Source of the DNA: an uncultured Lachnospiraceae bacterium
GTDB lineage: Bacteria > Bacillota > Clostridia > Lachnospirales > Lachnospiraceae
Direction of reading: 5' to 3'
DNA length: 64,000 nt
Assembly: GCA_947173495.1 (NCBI GenBank)
Contig: CAMWFQ010000012.1
Location: 62,001-126,000, forward strand
Positions 11,008 through 19,388 of the stretch are shown here, piece after piece. The notes beneath the pieces are model-generated. The model had not been told where the DNA came from and ran no database searches. It worked only from the letters and a program-made list of their open reading frames with translations. The number at the start of each line of letters is the position of its first letter. Within the stretch, counting starts at the first letter, position 1. Both the position numbers and the translations under genes were made by a program.

Positions 11008-11399
11008 TTTACCCGATCTCCCCCCTCTCTTTCTCTGCGCTTCTCACTGATATAGTCCTCTAATTCCTTCAGCTCCTTTTCGGAGAGACTGTTGCCATCA
11101 TAGAGCGCGGCGATAAAATTCCTGGCAGAGTTCTGGTAAATGCGTTTCAGAATGCTTCTGCTTTCCGCCTGCATATAGCTTTCCCTGTCGACAAGTGGAT
11201 AATAGACATTGTTTTTTCCTGATTTTTGTATATCAAGAAATCCTTTCTCCTGCAATCTTGACAGAAAAGACAATATCGTCGTGGGCGAAAGCTTTCTGTC
11301 TGCGTCCATGTGCTCCTCTATTTCAGATCTTGTTACGGGCTTGTCCAAATCCCATATAATCATCATGATTTCCAGTTCTGAATCCGGTAATCTTTTCAT
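11004..11399 (-). CDS. blaI: BlaI/MecI-family transcriptional repressor
   Basis: This 131-residue protein starts at ATG 11399 (MKRLPDSELEIMMIIW). It carries the winged-helix domain of the BlaI family (residues 3-75, LSPTTILSFLSRLQEKGFL) and a dimerisation/cleavage C-terminal half. BlaI dimers repress their own operon until the partner M56 peptidase becomes active. It overlaps the downstream peptidase gene by four bases. Two 22-bp direct repeats about 140-190 bp upstream are good operator candidates. An upstream in-frame TTG would add residues from the repeated leader element and is rejected. Family assignment is secure; the regulon is not known. Confidence 0.92.
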   Translation of the reverse strand: MKRLPDSELEIMMIIWDLDKPVTRSEIEEHMDADRKLSPTTILSFLSRLQEKGFLDIQKSGKNNVYYPLVDRESYMQAESRSILKRIYQNSARNFIAALYDGNSLSEKELKELEDYISEKRREREGGDRVK

Positions 11400-11402
11400 A
11401 GC

Positions 11403-11494
11403 AATTCTCCTTGCTGCCAGCACCCGCAAATTTGGGCGTCAGCACAATATTTGCAAAACGAACAAGTTCGTTTGTGAAAAATTTATTTTTCACA
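11403..11494 (-). repeat. Repeated 5'-UTR element, copy B
   Basis: This is the second copy of the leader element found upstream of the flhO-like gene. It contains the same GTGAAAAA/TTTTTCAC hairpin (11473-11494) and the same TGCTGACGCCCAAATTTGC segment ending in AAGGAGAATT just before the blaI start. Copy B has an additional small palindrome (AACGAACAAGTTCGTT, about 11457-11472) between hairpin and segment. Two unrelated genes therefore share almost identical leaders about 10.4 kb apart. Confidence 0.75.
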
Positions 11495-11537
11495 ATATCC
11501 TCCATCCTCAATGTGTAATGCCATTATAAACACTTTC

Positions 11538-11589
11538 ATTCTACATTTGCCGAATATGTTGTTTCATATTCTACACTTGCCGAATATAT
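11538..11589. promoter_or_regulatory. Candidate BlaI operators (two 22-bp direct repeats)
   Basis: ATTCTACATTTGCCGAATAT and ATTCTACACTTGCCGAATAT occur at 11538 and 11568, exactly 30 bp apart, about three helix turns. The second copy is also a dyad, ATATTC-N10-GAATAT, and both contain the TACA half-site of known BlaI/MecI operators. The location upstream of blaI suggests autoregulation. Confidence 0.6.
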
Positions 11590-11633
11590 ATGTCAAGAGT
11601 TCCCCTCTAAATATTTTCTCTTTCATTCCCAAT

Positions 11634-11661
11634 CGAGCAGGGAAGATTTTCTCCCTGCTCG
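11634..11661. terminator. Inverted repeat in the blaI-AKR intergenic region
   Basis: A 10-bp perfect stem (CGAGCAGGGA/TCCCTGCTCG) with an 8-nt loop lies in the 440-bp region between blaI and the aldo/keto reductase gene. A related CGAGCAGG hairpin sits at 28915-28951. There is no clean T tract, so it could be a terminator for leftward transcripts or a dispersed palindrome. Confidence 0.5.
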
Positions 11662-11717
11662 CGCGCGGCTCGCATGCTGCTTCAGCAACAAATTTTCCTA
11701 CGCGGGCCTGCGCATCT

Positions 11718-11751
11718 AAAAAACTCCCCATCGTAAAACAGGGAGTTTTTT
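11718..11751. terminator. Bidirectional rho-independent terminator after the carbohydrate operon
   Basis: AAAAAACTCCC and GGGAGTTTTTT form an 11-bp stem with A and T tracts on either side, giving a terminator in both directions. For leftward transcripts it ends the long minus-strand metabolic operon before the blaI promoter region. Confidence 0.85.
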
Positions 11752-11824
11752 CAACATAGTTTTGGTCTTGGTGCTGTCCTTTTATATTTCCAGGATCTGC
11801 GGCGATTATGAATTCTCCTGCCAT

Positions 11825-11859
11825 CGGAAACAGAATCCTTCTACAGGATTCTGTTTCCG
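11825..11859. promoter_or_regulatory. Perfect 15-bp hairpin with the AKR stop codon in its loop
   Basis: CGGAAACAGAATCCT and AGGATTCTGTTTCCG form a perfect 15-bp stem with a 5-nt loop. The TAG stop of the aldo/keto reductase gene lies inside the loop, so the upstream arm is the end of the coding region. Such a structure could protect the mRNA 3' end or act with the terminator at 11718-11751. Confidence 0.6.
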
Positions 11860-12758
11860 GCAGCCCGGTACAGGTCGTACCATTCTTTTCTGGTCAGCGG
11901 AATTTCTGATCCCCGACAGCCTTCCTGCAGCCGCGCCGCTTTTGTGGTTCCCAGAATTACCTGCATGTTTGCCGGGTGCCTGGTGATCCACGCTACTGCG
12001 ATTGCTACCGGCGGGACATCATACTTCTTCGCAAGATTGTCTATTTCTTCATTCAGCCCGGCATACTGCTGATCGCCCAGAAATGTCCCTTCAAAAAAAC
12101 CTTTCTGAAAAGGGGACCATGCCTGTATCGTAATATCTTTCAGCCTGCAGTATTCCAGCGTTCCACCCGTTCTCTCCTCCGCCTGCGGAATGCCTGTATT
12201 TACTGCCATCCCGCTGTCAATCAGTAACGTATGTGCCAGACTGAACTGCAACTGATTAAACAGAAGCTTTTCTCCAAAATATTTCTCAATCAGCCTGATC
12301 TGTCCGGGATTGTGATTGGACACTCCAAAATAACGAACCTTTCCGCTTTTTTTAAGCATTTCCAATGCGCCGGCAGTTTCCTCAGGATCCGCTAGTGCAT
12401 CCGGACGGTGCAGCAGAAGGATATCCAGATAATCCGTATTCAGTCTGGTCAGAATTCCATCCACTGCACTTATGATATATTCTTTGGAAAAATCATAATA
12501 CCCTTTTCTGATCCCACATTTGCTTTGGAGGATGATCTTGTCCCGTGCAATTCCCGCATCTGCAGCGGCCCTGGCAAAAAGCGCTTCACATTCTCCGCCG
12601 CCGTAAATATCCGCATGGTCAAATACATTGATTCCGGCATCCACCGCAGCGGCAATATGGTGCTCGGCCTCACTCAGGCTTAAGCTGTTCAACCGCATAC
12701 AGCCCATTATGATATTGGACAGCTCTAATGAGGTCCCTTTCATTTTTATATATTTCAT
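11841..12758 (-). CDS. Aldo/keto reductase
   Basis: This 305-residue protein is an NAD(P)H-dependent carbonyl reductase of the AKR superfamily with a TIM-barrel fold. The catalytic tetrad is visible as Asp and Tyr in FDHADIYGGGE (about 45-55), Lys in ILQSKCG (near 82) and His in LLLHRPD (near 118). The C-terminal cofactor region includes AIAVAWITRHPANMQVILGTT. It is closest in style to the YdhF/oxidoreductase branch. It is the last gene of the minus-strand carbohydrate cluster, 31 bp downstream of deoC, and would reduce or oxidise an aldehyde or keto-sugar made by the pathway. The substrate is not determinable from sequence. Confidence 0.93.
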   Translation of the reverse strand: MKYIKMKGTSLELSNIIMGCMRLNSLSLSEAEHHIAAAVDAGINVFDHADIYGGGECEALFARAAADAGIARDKIILQSKCGIRKGYYDFSKEYIISAVDGILTRLNTDYLDILLLHRPDALADPEETAGALEMLKKSGKVRYFGVSNHNPGQIRLIEKYFGEKLLFNQLQFSLAHTLLIDSGMAVNTGIPQAEERTGGTLEYCRLKDITIQAWSPFQKGFFEGTFLGDQQYAGLNEEIDNLAKKYDVPPVAIAVAWITRHPANMQVILGTTKAARLQEGCRGSEIPLTRKEWYDLYRAAGNRIL

Positions 12759-12789
12759 AGTCTTCCTCCTGTCAGAATTTGAAGCGTTC

Positions 12790-13479
12790 TCATACCTGCC
12801 GCCGCATCAGCTCCTCCGTGATCTGTACACTGGCTGTGGAGCCGATTCTGGCAACGCCCAGCCGGATCATTGCAAGGGCTGTCTCCAGGGTACGTATTCC
12901 TCCCGCCGCTTTGATTTTTACCGTATCTCCTGTTATCCTTTTCATCAGCTCTATGTCCTCCAGAGTCGCTCCTCCTGTTCCGAAGCCTGTGGATGTCTTA
13001 ATAAAGTCCGGCCTCACATCAGCCGCGATCCTGCAGAGTTCTTCCTTTTCGCCGCGTGTCAGATAGCAGTTTTCAAAAATCACCTTGGAAATAACATTTT
13101 TTTCGCGGCAGATCTCCGTAACGGACGCCATTTCCTTCTCAATATAGGCATAATTCTTTTCCTTCAACTGTGTAATATTGATTACATAATCTATTTCATC
13201 AGCGCCCTTCTCTATGGCATCCCGGGTCTCAAATATCTTTGTCTCTATCGTGTTCTGCCCTAAGGGGAATCCCACTGCCGCCCCCACATGTACCTTGCTT
13301 CCTGCAAGTTTCTCTTTACAGAAAGTTACAGATGCCGGATTAACAGCCGCCATCGCAAACCCGTATTTCACGCACTCCTCACAAAGCCGCTCAAGGTCCG
13401 CCTCTGTCGCATAAGCCCGCAGCTGGGTATGATCAAAATAACCTGCAAGCTGTGCCGGTGTGATATCGTTTACTGTCAT
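12790..13479 (-). CDS. deoC: Deoxyribose-phosphate aldolase (DeoC family)
   Basis: DeoC cleaves 2-deoxyribose-5-phosphate to glyceraldehyde-3-phosphate and acetaldehyde by a class I Schiff-base mechanism. The 229-residue protein starts at ATG 13479 (MTVNDITPAQLA) behind GGAGGAAAAGAGAG. The Schiff-base lysine lies in DFIKTSTGFGTGGA (near residue 160). Other conserved parts are FDHTQLRAYATE at the N-terminus, VGFPLGQN, and KAAGGIRT near 195. An earlier in-frame start overlapping the upstream gene has no ribosome site. Because the neighbours are a sugar kinase, a lactonase and dehydrogenases, its true substrate may be another phosphorylated deoxy-sugar or sugar acid rather than nucleoside-derived deoxyribose. 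Confidence 0.93.
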   Translation of the reverse strand: MTVNDITPAQLAGYFDHTQLRAYATEADLERLCEECVKYGFAMAAVNPASVTFCKEKLAGSKVHVGAAVGFPLGQNTIETKIFETRDAIEKGADEIDYVINITQLKEKNYAYIEKEMASVTEICREKNVISKVIFENCYLTRGEKEELCRIAADVRPDFIKTSTGFGTGGATLEDIELMKRITGDTVKIKAAGGIRTLETALAMIRLGVARIGSTASVQITEELMRRQV

Positions 13480-13504
13480 TCTCTCTTTTCCTCCTGCCCT
13501 TAAT

Positions 13505-14674
13505 TTATAATGCCAGTCCATAAATTTCTTTTACGTCATTCTTTGTCAGCTTTTTGAAACTCCCCAGTGTATAGCCATCATTACCGGTTGCCTTTGCTGC
13601 CATCCTGTCAAAATTACTCTCGTCAATACCAAGCTCACGGAGCGACGCCGGCAGTCCTATCCTGTGGTAAAAATCCTCCAGATCCTCTATTGCCTCCCAA
13701 CAGATCTCATCCGTTGTTTTTCCTTCCGTCTTAATCCCGAATACTCTCTGACCAAACTGAACAAAGCGCCAGGAATGTTCCCTGTACACATATTTCATCC
13801 ACGCAGGGAAAATTACTGCAAGCCCCGTACCATGGGGAATATCATAAAGCGCGCTCAGTTCATGCTCAATGTTATGGCTTGCCCAGTCGTCCATACGTCC
13901 CTTTCCAAGCAGCCCGCTGTGTGCAACATTGCCTGTCCACATCACCTCAGCCCATGCATCATAATTGGTGACATCTTCCAGTACTACGGGCAGATTTTTC
14001 ATCAACGTCTTCATTGCTCCTTCACATAGTCTGTCCGTCAGATCATTATTGCTGTTCGGCGCAAAATACCGCTCCATTACATGGGCCAGAATATCTGCCC
14101 CTCCTGCCCGGATCTGTTCCTTTGGAAGGGTATAACACAGCTCCGGGTTAAGAATGGCAAAATCAGGAAACAGCAGATCACTGCAACAGGAACGCTTTAA
14201 AAGTCCTTCCTCTCTGGTGATCACGCTGCCATCGCTGCTCTCGCTTCCTGCTGCAGGAATCGTCAGAACGACTCCCATATGCAGTTTTTTCTCAGGCTTT
14301 ACACCCTTTCCATACAAATCCCACACATCACCGTTATAGCAAACGCCAAGGGCAATTGCTTTGCCCGTATCTATGACACTGCCGCCTCCGACTGCAAGTA
14401 CAAAATCAATAGCTTCTCTTTTACAGATCTCTATTCCCTCATAAACAGGATTAAGCCTGGGATTGGGCCGTATACCGCTCAGCTCCGTATACGCTACTCC
14501 GGCATCTTTCAGAGATTTTGTTACCGCATCATAGGTGCCGGTGGCTTTCAGGCTTTTTCCGCCATACACCAGCAAAACTTTTCTGCTGTATTTTGCAGTC
14601 CATATACCAGCCTCTCTGTGGCACCCTCTTCCAAAAATAATTCTTGTAGGATTATACCAGTTAAAATTTTCCAT
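13505..14674 (-). CDS. Iron-containing alcohol dehydrogenase (YqhD/butanol-dehydrogenase-like)
   Basis: This is a group III metal-dependent alcohol dehydrogenase of 389 residues. The N-terminus MENFNWYNPTRIIFGRG is the usual start of this family, so ATG 14674 is chosen; it overlaps the end of the upstream hydrolase gene by 14 bases. The NAD(P) site GGGSVIDTGKAIA is near residue 95. Metal ligands come from GGADILAHVMERY, HNIEHELSALYDIPHGTGLAV and an Asp/His set characteristic of the family. It probably interconverts an aldehyde from the aldolase step with its alcohol, such as acetaldehyde or lactaldehyde. Tight overlap with both neighbours shows operon membership. Confidence 0.93.
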   Translation of the reverse strand: MENFNWYNPTRIIFGRGCHREAGIWTAKYSRKVLLVYGGKSLKATGTYDAVTKSLKDAGVAYTELSGIRPNPRLNPVYEGIEICKREAIDFVLAVGGGSVIDTGKAIALGVCYNGDVWDLYGKGVKPEKKLHMGVVLTIPAAGSESSDGSVITREEGLLKRSCCSDLLFPDFAILNPELCYTLPKEQIRAGGADILAHVMERYFAPNSNNDLTDRLCEGAMKTLMKNLPVVLEDVTNYDAWAEVMWTGNVAHSGLLGKGRMDDWASHNIEHELSALYDIPHGTGLAVIFPAWMKYVYREHSWRFVQFGQRVFGIKTEGKTTDEICWEAIEDLEDFYHRIGLPASLRELGIDESNFDRMAAKATGNDGYTLGSFKKLTKNDVKEIYGLAL

Positions 14675-15626
14675 ATGAATTTTGTCCCTTTCCCGCTTCA
14701 TTTTCCATTAAAAGAAAGAAGGCCTGTCCTTCCGGCGATAATCCCGGTTTATCGAAGGTGGGCGCACCGCATACATTCTCCACGAATCCAAACCGGTTCT
14801 GCGCTCCGGCAGCTGCACTTCTCATCTGCTGTGCTGCCGGGAGATATCCTCTGTCCAGCCAGCCCTCGTTTGTTCCTCTGAAAATGGTATATGCGGTCAT
14901 TTGAGATAAATTTGTTTCCACGAACGTAGAGGCATCGTCTACCACATCATGAAAAAATCCTTCCGCTCTCATCCGCTTCAGCAGTGAGTCCAAAAGCACC
15001 TGTACCATTTCCTGTATGCGCTTTCTGTCACTCTCATACTCTGCAGGCAAAAGACCCATCATCCGTGCCATAGCCGCCAGTGCCCATCCGTTGCCGGTCC
15101 CCCAATGGGCATCCCTGACATAGACCTTTCTTTCATCATCCCACATATGGCACATCAGCTCCGCCTCTCTGTCAAAAAGAGCATTCCAGTAGCCATATAA
15201 ATTGTTCAGCGCCTCCGGTATATGCCCTGCCGCTGCCAGAAAGGGAGGCAGCATATACATGGAATCCACCCAGAACTGTCTGCCTGTATCCAAATGATAA
15301 ACCACGCCTTCTTCATTCCTTGGCGCCCTGAAGAGTGCCCATGCAAGCAGGGCTTCTTTTCCCTCTATCAGACTTTTATCCTGCGTTAGATCACACGCTC
15401 TCAGCAATGCCTCTCCTACACTGCAGGGATCTGTCACTGCATCTGCTGCGCCGATGACAGCCGCTCTTCCATCCTCTGTCCGGCGGTACACTGCCTCATA
15501 CGCCAGTGCGATTACCTCTTCCATTTGTCCGCATTCCAGAAATGCCTGCATAGCCATGCCCTGTTCCCAGGAATGCCTTTGCATACAAAGCAGCGCTGTC
15601 GCCGCCTTTTTCATTCTGCTGTCCAT
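14661..15626 (-). CDS. Glycoside hydrolase family 88/105-type protein
   Basis: This 321-residue cytoplasmic protein (no signal peptide) has the alpha/alpha-barrel signatures of unsaturated rhamnogalacturonyl/glucuronyl hydrolases: ALLCMQRHSWEQGMAMQAFL at the start, QFWVDSMYMLPPFLAAAG (about 120-137, containing the likely catalytic Asp) and WGTGNGWALAAMARMMG (about 178-194). YteR/GH105 enzymes hydrate and release 4,5-unsaturated uronic acids from oligosaccharides made by lyases. Its presence beside an LplB/YtcP-type importer suggests uptake of oligosaccharides cleaved outside the cell. The length is a little short for GH105 (about 370). Function by family, substrate by inference. Confidence 0.82.
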   Translation of the reverse strand: MDSRMKKAATALLCMQRHSWEQGMAMQAFLECGQMEEVIALAYEAVYRRTEDGRAAVIGAADAVTDPCSVGEALLRACDLTQDKSLIEGKEALLAWALFRAPRNEEGVVYHLDTGRQFWVDSMYMLPPFLAAAGHIPEALNNLYGYWNALFDREAELMCHMWDDERKVYVRDAHWGTGNGWALAAMARMMGLLPAEYESDRKRIQEMVQVLLDSLLKRMRAEGFFHDVVDDASTFVETNLSQMTAYTIFRGTNEGWLDRGYLPAAQQMRSAAAGAQNRFGFVENVCGAPTFDKPGLSPEGQAFFLLMENEAGKGQNSYGKF

Positions 15627-15638
15627 TCTGTTCTCTCC

Positions 15639-17180
15639 TTAGTTTGCCGCTTCACCTCTGTACCCGGCCAGTTCTCTGTACATCGGTTTCAATGCCTCAT
15701 AGGTTTCATTAAAAATCTTATAAAGCCTTTCATATACTGTCCGATACTCAGGATTCGGCATCACCCTTTCCTCTGGAGGATTCAGCTTCCGCACCACCTT
15801 AAAATCAGGATATATTCCCACACCTACACCGGCGCAAATGGCAGCTCCCATGCTGGATGCCTCCTCCAAATATCGCGGCACCAGGAGCTCTTTCTGGAAA
15901 ATATCTGCAAGGATCTGCATCCAGACCCTTCCCTTCGCTCCTCCGCCGATCATGATCAGGCTCTCAATGCTCTCTTTTTCCTGCAGAATGTCCAGAATCA
16001 CCTTCAGATTAAATCCCACGCCCTCCAGCACTGCCCGGGCCATATCTGCTTTGGTGGTGGTTACCGAAATACCTGTGAAGCACCCTCTCGCATCCGGATC
16101 CCATCTCGGGGAGCGCTCACCCAGCAGATACGGCAGATAAATAAGCCCCTCCGCCCCCGGCCGCACATTCGCCGCATCTTCATTGATTTTTTCATAGATA
16201 CTGCGTCCGCTGCGCTTTGCCTGTTCTTTCTCTTCCTTATAAAAAGTATCTGCAAACCAACGGTAGGAATATCCCGCTGCCTGCATGGTGCCGCAGGGCG
16301 TATATAACTCCGGATCCAGATGAACCCAGTTAAAGGTTCTCATCTTCTCATCATAGACCGGCTCACGGCTGGCAGAAGAGATCCATGAGGATGATCCCAG
16401 AATATTATAGGCGTTCCCTTCCCCCACTACGCCGGCACCCACACAGGCGCAGCTCCCGTCTCCGCCTCCTGTCACCACTGGTGTCCCCGCAAGAAGCCCT
16501 GTCTCCTCTGCCGCCTCCACCGTAACATAGCCAGCCACATCTGCTGAAGAATGCAGTTCCGGTAAAAGCTTCTCCGGAATATCGAAAGCCTCCAAAAGCT
16601 CTTCAGACCACACTTTCCTTTTCAGATCAAACAGATTAGTGCCGCTGGCATCACTGTAATCCGTGACTAATTTTCCTGTAAGCCTGTAGATAATATAATC
16701 CTTGGCCTGTACTACTCTGCTGCATTTTTTATAAATCTCCGGTTCATTGTCTCTGACCCACAATAGTTTTGCCGCTGTGTAAGACGCGCTGATCCTATGC
16801 CCGGTAATCTGATAGCCCCTTTCTGCCCCTGTCTGATTCTCCATCCAGATTTCCTGGCTCTTCGCCCGGTTATCTGCCCAGATCATCATATGGCGCAGCG
16901 GCTTTCCCTGTCCGTTCAGTAAGAGACATCCCATCATCTGTCCACTGAAAGAAATTACCGCCACATCACGGTTTGAGGCATCCGCCTTCGCGAGCAGCTC
17001 TTTTGTTGATTTACAGACCGCCTGCCACCACTTTTCCGGATCCTGTTCTACTGCTCCGGGAAAGGGATAGCTGGTGGGATATTCGTATAACGTACTGGCG
17101 AGGAGCACACCATCCTCTCTGTACAGAGTCGCTTTATCCCCGCTGGTTCCAAGGTCATGTGCCAAAATATAATGTTTCAT
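15639..17180 (-). CDS. FGGY-family carbohydrate kinase (xylulokinase-like)
   Basis: This 513-residue protein has both FGGY domains. The N-terminal HDLGTSGDKATLY loop (residues 5-18) binds phosphate, ISFSGQMMG is near residue 75, and the C-terminal half contains GLIYLPYLLGERSPRWDPDARGCF (near 345) and the adenosine motif MIGGGAKGRVWMQILADI (near 415). The family phosphorylates ketoses and polyols. ERSPRWD resembles xylulokinases, but the context (lactonase, dehydrogenases, DeoC) leaves the sugar open. It lies 6 bp upstream of nothing but a short spacer to the hydrolase gene and directly follows the SMP-30 gene, so it is an operon member. Confidence 0.9.
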   Translation of the reverse strand: MKHYILAHDLGTSGDKATLYREDGVLLASTLYEYPTSYPFPGAVEQDPEKWWQAVCKSTKELLAKADASNRDVAVISFSGQMMGCLLLNGQGKPLRHMMIWADNRAKSQEIWMENQTGAERGYQITGHRISASYTAAKLLWVRDNEPEIYKKCSRVVQAKDYIIYRLTGKLVTDYSDASGTNLFDLKRKVWSEELLEAFDIPEKLLPELHSSADVAGYVTVEAAEETGLLAGTPVVTGGGDGSCACVGAGVVGEGNAYNILGSSSWISSASREPVYDEKMRTFNWVHLDPELYTPCGTMQAAGYSYRWFADTFYKEEKEQAKRSGRSIYEKINEDAANVRPGAEGLIYLPYLLGERSPRWDPDARGCFTGISVTTTKADMARAVLEGVGFNLKVILDILQEKESIESLIMIGGGAKGRVWMQILADIFQKELLVPRYLEEASSMGAAICAGVGVGIYPDFKVVRKLNPPEERVMPNPEYRTVYERLYKIFNETYEALKPMYRELAGYRGEAAN

Positions 17181-17186
17181 CCTGTC

Positions 17187-18194
17187 TTACCCTTCCTGCT
17201 CTTTCCACGGGAGCGGAAGCTCCACCAGCGTTGCCGGCATCTCGTGCTTCTGATTCACTTTATCGGGTCCTGTCACAAGATCAAAACAGGAGGCAATAAT
17301 TTTTCCGTTCCAGACAATGGGTTCCCCCGGCTGATCCAGACCGCCGTCCACTCCTGTGCAGTCCGGGCTCTGGGCAATACGCGCCACCTTACCATCCGGA
17401 GTTACCATAGCGATTGCATTGGCGGAAAAGTCCGCAATGTAAAGATTTCCCCTTTCATCAAAGAACATCCCATCCGTACTCTGCAGCTGTCCGGCATCCT
17501 GCACAAAAATTCTGTTCTCCTTCAGACTTCCATCCTCATGAAAAGTAATTTTGTACACGGCTCCATCTCCAAAGTTACCTACATAAAGATTTCCCTCCGC
17601 ATCGAAGGCAATGCCATCTGCGCCATACTGGCAATCCGGATTTGATGTAACAAACGTGGCAAAGATATTTTTGTCCTCAAGGGTATTGGTAACATTTACA
17701 TTTTCCTCATCAAGGGCAAACCGGTATACGCAACTGACCAGCTTTCCATCCTCTCTTTTCTCCGGGTGCAGATAGCTCTGCGTCACATACAGATAACCGT
17801 CTCTGATACGTATGCCGTTAGGGTGCTCCATATTTTCTGCAATTACAGTTGTTTTCAGGATATTTCCCTCATCATCCACCGTTAGTTTTAAAATCCTGCC
17901 CTTATACAGCAGATCCGGTCTCTCGCTCCATCCCTGATTATCGCACAGATAAATATTCCAGTCATCATCAAATGCTATTCCCATATTCCGTGCAACTCCG
18001 GTCTGAGGGTGCACCGGTACGTCAAACCACTTTGTGACATTTCCTTCTTTATCAATTTTTACCACACATCCCGAAAGGTCGTCCTGCGCATAATTGGGGC
18101 AGGACAGAATCAGGTTTCCCCCTCTGTCCACAGCCATGCCATCCGGCGTACAGACATAGTCGGGCAGCACACAAAATAATTTACTCTCTACCAT
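17187..18194 (-). CDS. SMP-30/gluconolactonase/LRE-like protein
   Basis: This 335-residue predicted six-bladed beta-propeller carries repeated blade motifs of the form DGMAVDRGGNLIL, MGIAFDDDWNIYL, DGIAFDAEGNLYVGN and DGMFFDERGNLYIAD. The acidic metal-binding residues typical of SMP-30 lactonases are present (NPDCQYGADGIAFD, IADFSANAIAMV). Such enzymes open sugar lactones produced by dehydrogenases. It sits between the Zn-dependent dehydrogenase and the sugar kinase, which fits an oxidation, lactone opening and phosphorylation sequence. No signal peptide is seen. Confidence 0.87.
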   Translation of the reverse strand: MVESKLFCVLPDYVCTPDGMAVDRGGNLILSCPNYAQDDLSGCVVKIDKEGNVTKWFDVPVHPQTGVARNMGIAFDDDWNIYLCDNQGWSERPDLLYKGRILKLTVDDEGNILKTTVIAENMEHPNGIRIRDGYLYVTQSYLHPEKREDGKLVSCVYRFALDEENVNVTNTLEDKNIFATFVTSNPDCQYGADGIAFDAEGNLYVGNFGDGAVYKITFHEDGSLKENRIFVQDAGQLQSTDGMFFDERGNLYIADFSANAIAMVTPDGKVARIAQSPDCTGVDGGLDQPGEPIVWNGKIIASCFDLVTGPDKVNQKHEMPATLVELPLPWKEQEG

Positions 18195-18211
18195 AGATTC
18201 TATCCTCCGTG

Positions 18212-19264
18212 TTATTTATATCGGATCACGATCTTCTTCGTGCCGGGCTTTCTTGCCTCTACCAGCTTGAAGGCGTCCAGAATACGGTCAAAATCAATTA
18301 CATCCGAAATAAAATCCATCGGCTTTAAGGCTCCCTGATTGATCCATGCCATGATCTGGGAATGCGCCTCTCCCTCTTCCTTTTTACTGGGCCACTGCAC
18401 AAACTGCAACGTCCAGTTATAGGGCGCCTCTGACCAGTCAAGCTCCATGCCCAATCTGGGTGAAATTCCATAACAACATATCTTGCCGTTGTACTTAATC
18501 ATCCTCATTGCCTGATTGATCAGACTGTTTAATCCCACTGCATCCACTATATAATCTATCCCTTCCGGGAAAAGCTTTTTCACCTCTGCTTCAATATCGC
18601 ATTTTGTGGAGTTGAATGCATAGTCCGCTCCTGCCTTTTTCGCATCTTCCACCTTTTCATCCAGGACGTCTGCTGTTATGACTGTTCCCATACCGATCAG
18701 CTTTGCAAATTTTGTAAAGCTGAGCCCTACCGGACCTGCCCCGAAAATCAGGACATTTTCATTGGGTTTGAACCCAAATCTCCTGATAGCGCTTAAAACC
18801 TCCCTGAAGGTTATGATCATAACGGCCTCCATGGAATCTACTCTGTCGCCGGGTCTGATCCGCGTCTGGGCAAGGCAGCTTTCTTTCCAGGCGTTTGTTC
18901 CCTCGCCCATACCGGCGGCAATATACGCTGCCGGATCTCCCACCACCGCATATTCAGAATAGGCTCCCCAGCCGGGTGTCAGATTTCCCACATTTTCCTC
19001 CAGAAAAGGGAGAAGTACGATATCGCCCTTTTTCAGGCCGGTTACCCTCGCTCCAACCTCTACTACTTCTCCTACGCCTTCATGTCCCAGTATCGCCGGA
19101 TAAGAATTAAAATTTTTAAAGGTTCCATGGATCAGCTTCAAATCCGTTCCGTTGCATACGCCGCAGCTCTTCATCTTCACCAGAGCCTGACATTCTCCAT
19201 AAGAGGGAACCGGTATTTCTTCTATTGAAAGCTTTCCTTTTCTATCCACTACTAATGTTTTCAT
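18212..19264 (-). CDS. Zinc-binding alcohol/polyol dehydrogenase (MDR family)
   Basis: This 350-residue medium-chain dehydrogenase has the catalytic zinc motif SCGVCNGTDLKL (Cys near 35), GHEGVGEVVEVG near 61, and an NAD(P) Rossmann fold beginning NVLIFGAGPVGLSFTKFAKLIG near 170. The four-cysteine structural zinc loop usual around residue 95 is not visible: this stretch reads LPFLEENVGNLTPGWGAYSEY, as in some sorbitol/glucose dehydrogenase-like branches. It probably oxidises a sugar or polyol to supply the neighbouring lactonase and kinase. It starts at ATG 19264 and follows the binding-protein gene after a 124-bp spacer with a hairpin. Confidence 0.92.
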   Translation of the reverse strand: MKTLVVDRKGKLSIEEIPVPSYGECQALVKMKSCGVCNGTDLKLIHGTFKNFNSYPAILGHEGVGEVVEVGARVTGLKKGDIVLLPFLEENVGNLTPGWGAYSEYAVVGDPAAYIAAGMGEGTNAWKESCLAQTRIRPGDRVDSMEAVMIITFREVLSAIRRFGFKPNENVLIFGAGPVGLSFTKFAKLIGMGTVITADVLDEKVEDAKKAGADYAFNSTKCDIEAEVKKLFPEGIDYIVDAVGLNSLINQAMRMIKYNGKICCYGISPRLGMELDWSEAPYNWTLQFVQWPSKKEEGEAHSQIMAWINQGALKPMDFISDVIDFDRILDAFKLVEARKPGTKKIVIRYK

Positions 19265-19332
19265 TTTGCAGCTCCTCTGCCTGTGAATTTTTCTATTCGC
19301 TTATTGTGTACGGCCCGATCGGACAGGGAAGA

Positions 19333-19365
19333 AATCGGGCAGGGAGAAATCCTCTCCACCCGATT
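19333..19365 (-). terminator. Attenuator-like hairpin between binding-protein and dehydrogenase genes
   Basis: Arms AATCGGG/CCCGATT with an inner GGAGA/TCTCC stem form a stable structure in the 124-bp spacer. Partial termination or processing here would leave the binding-protein mRNA more abundant than the enzyme mRNAs, as is common in ABC sugar operons. Confidence 0.55.
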
Positions 19366-19388
19366 ACCGCCGTATCGTTCTAACCGGC

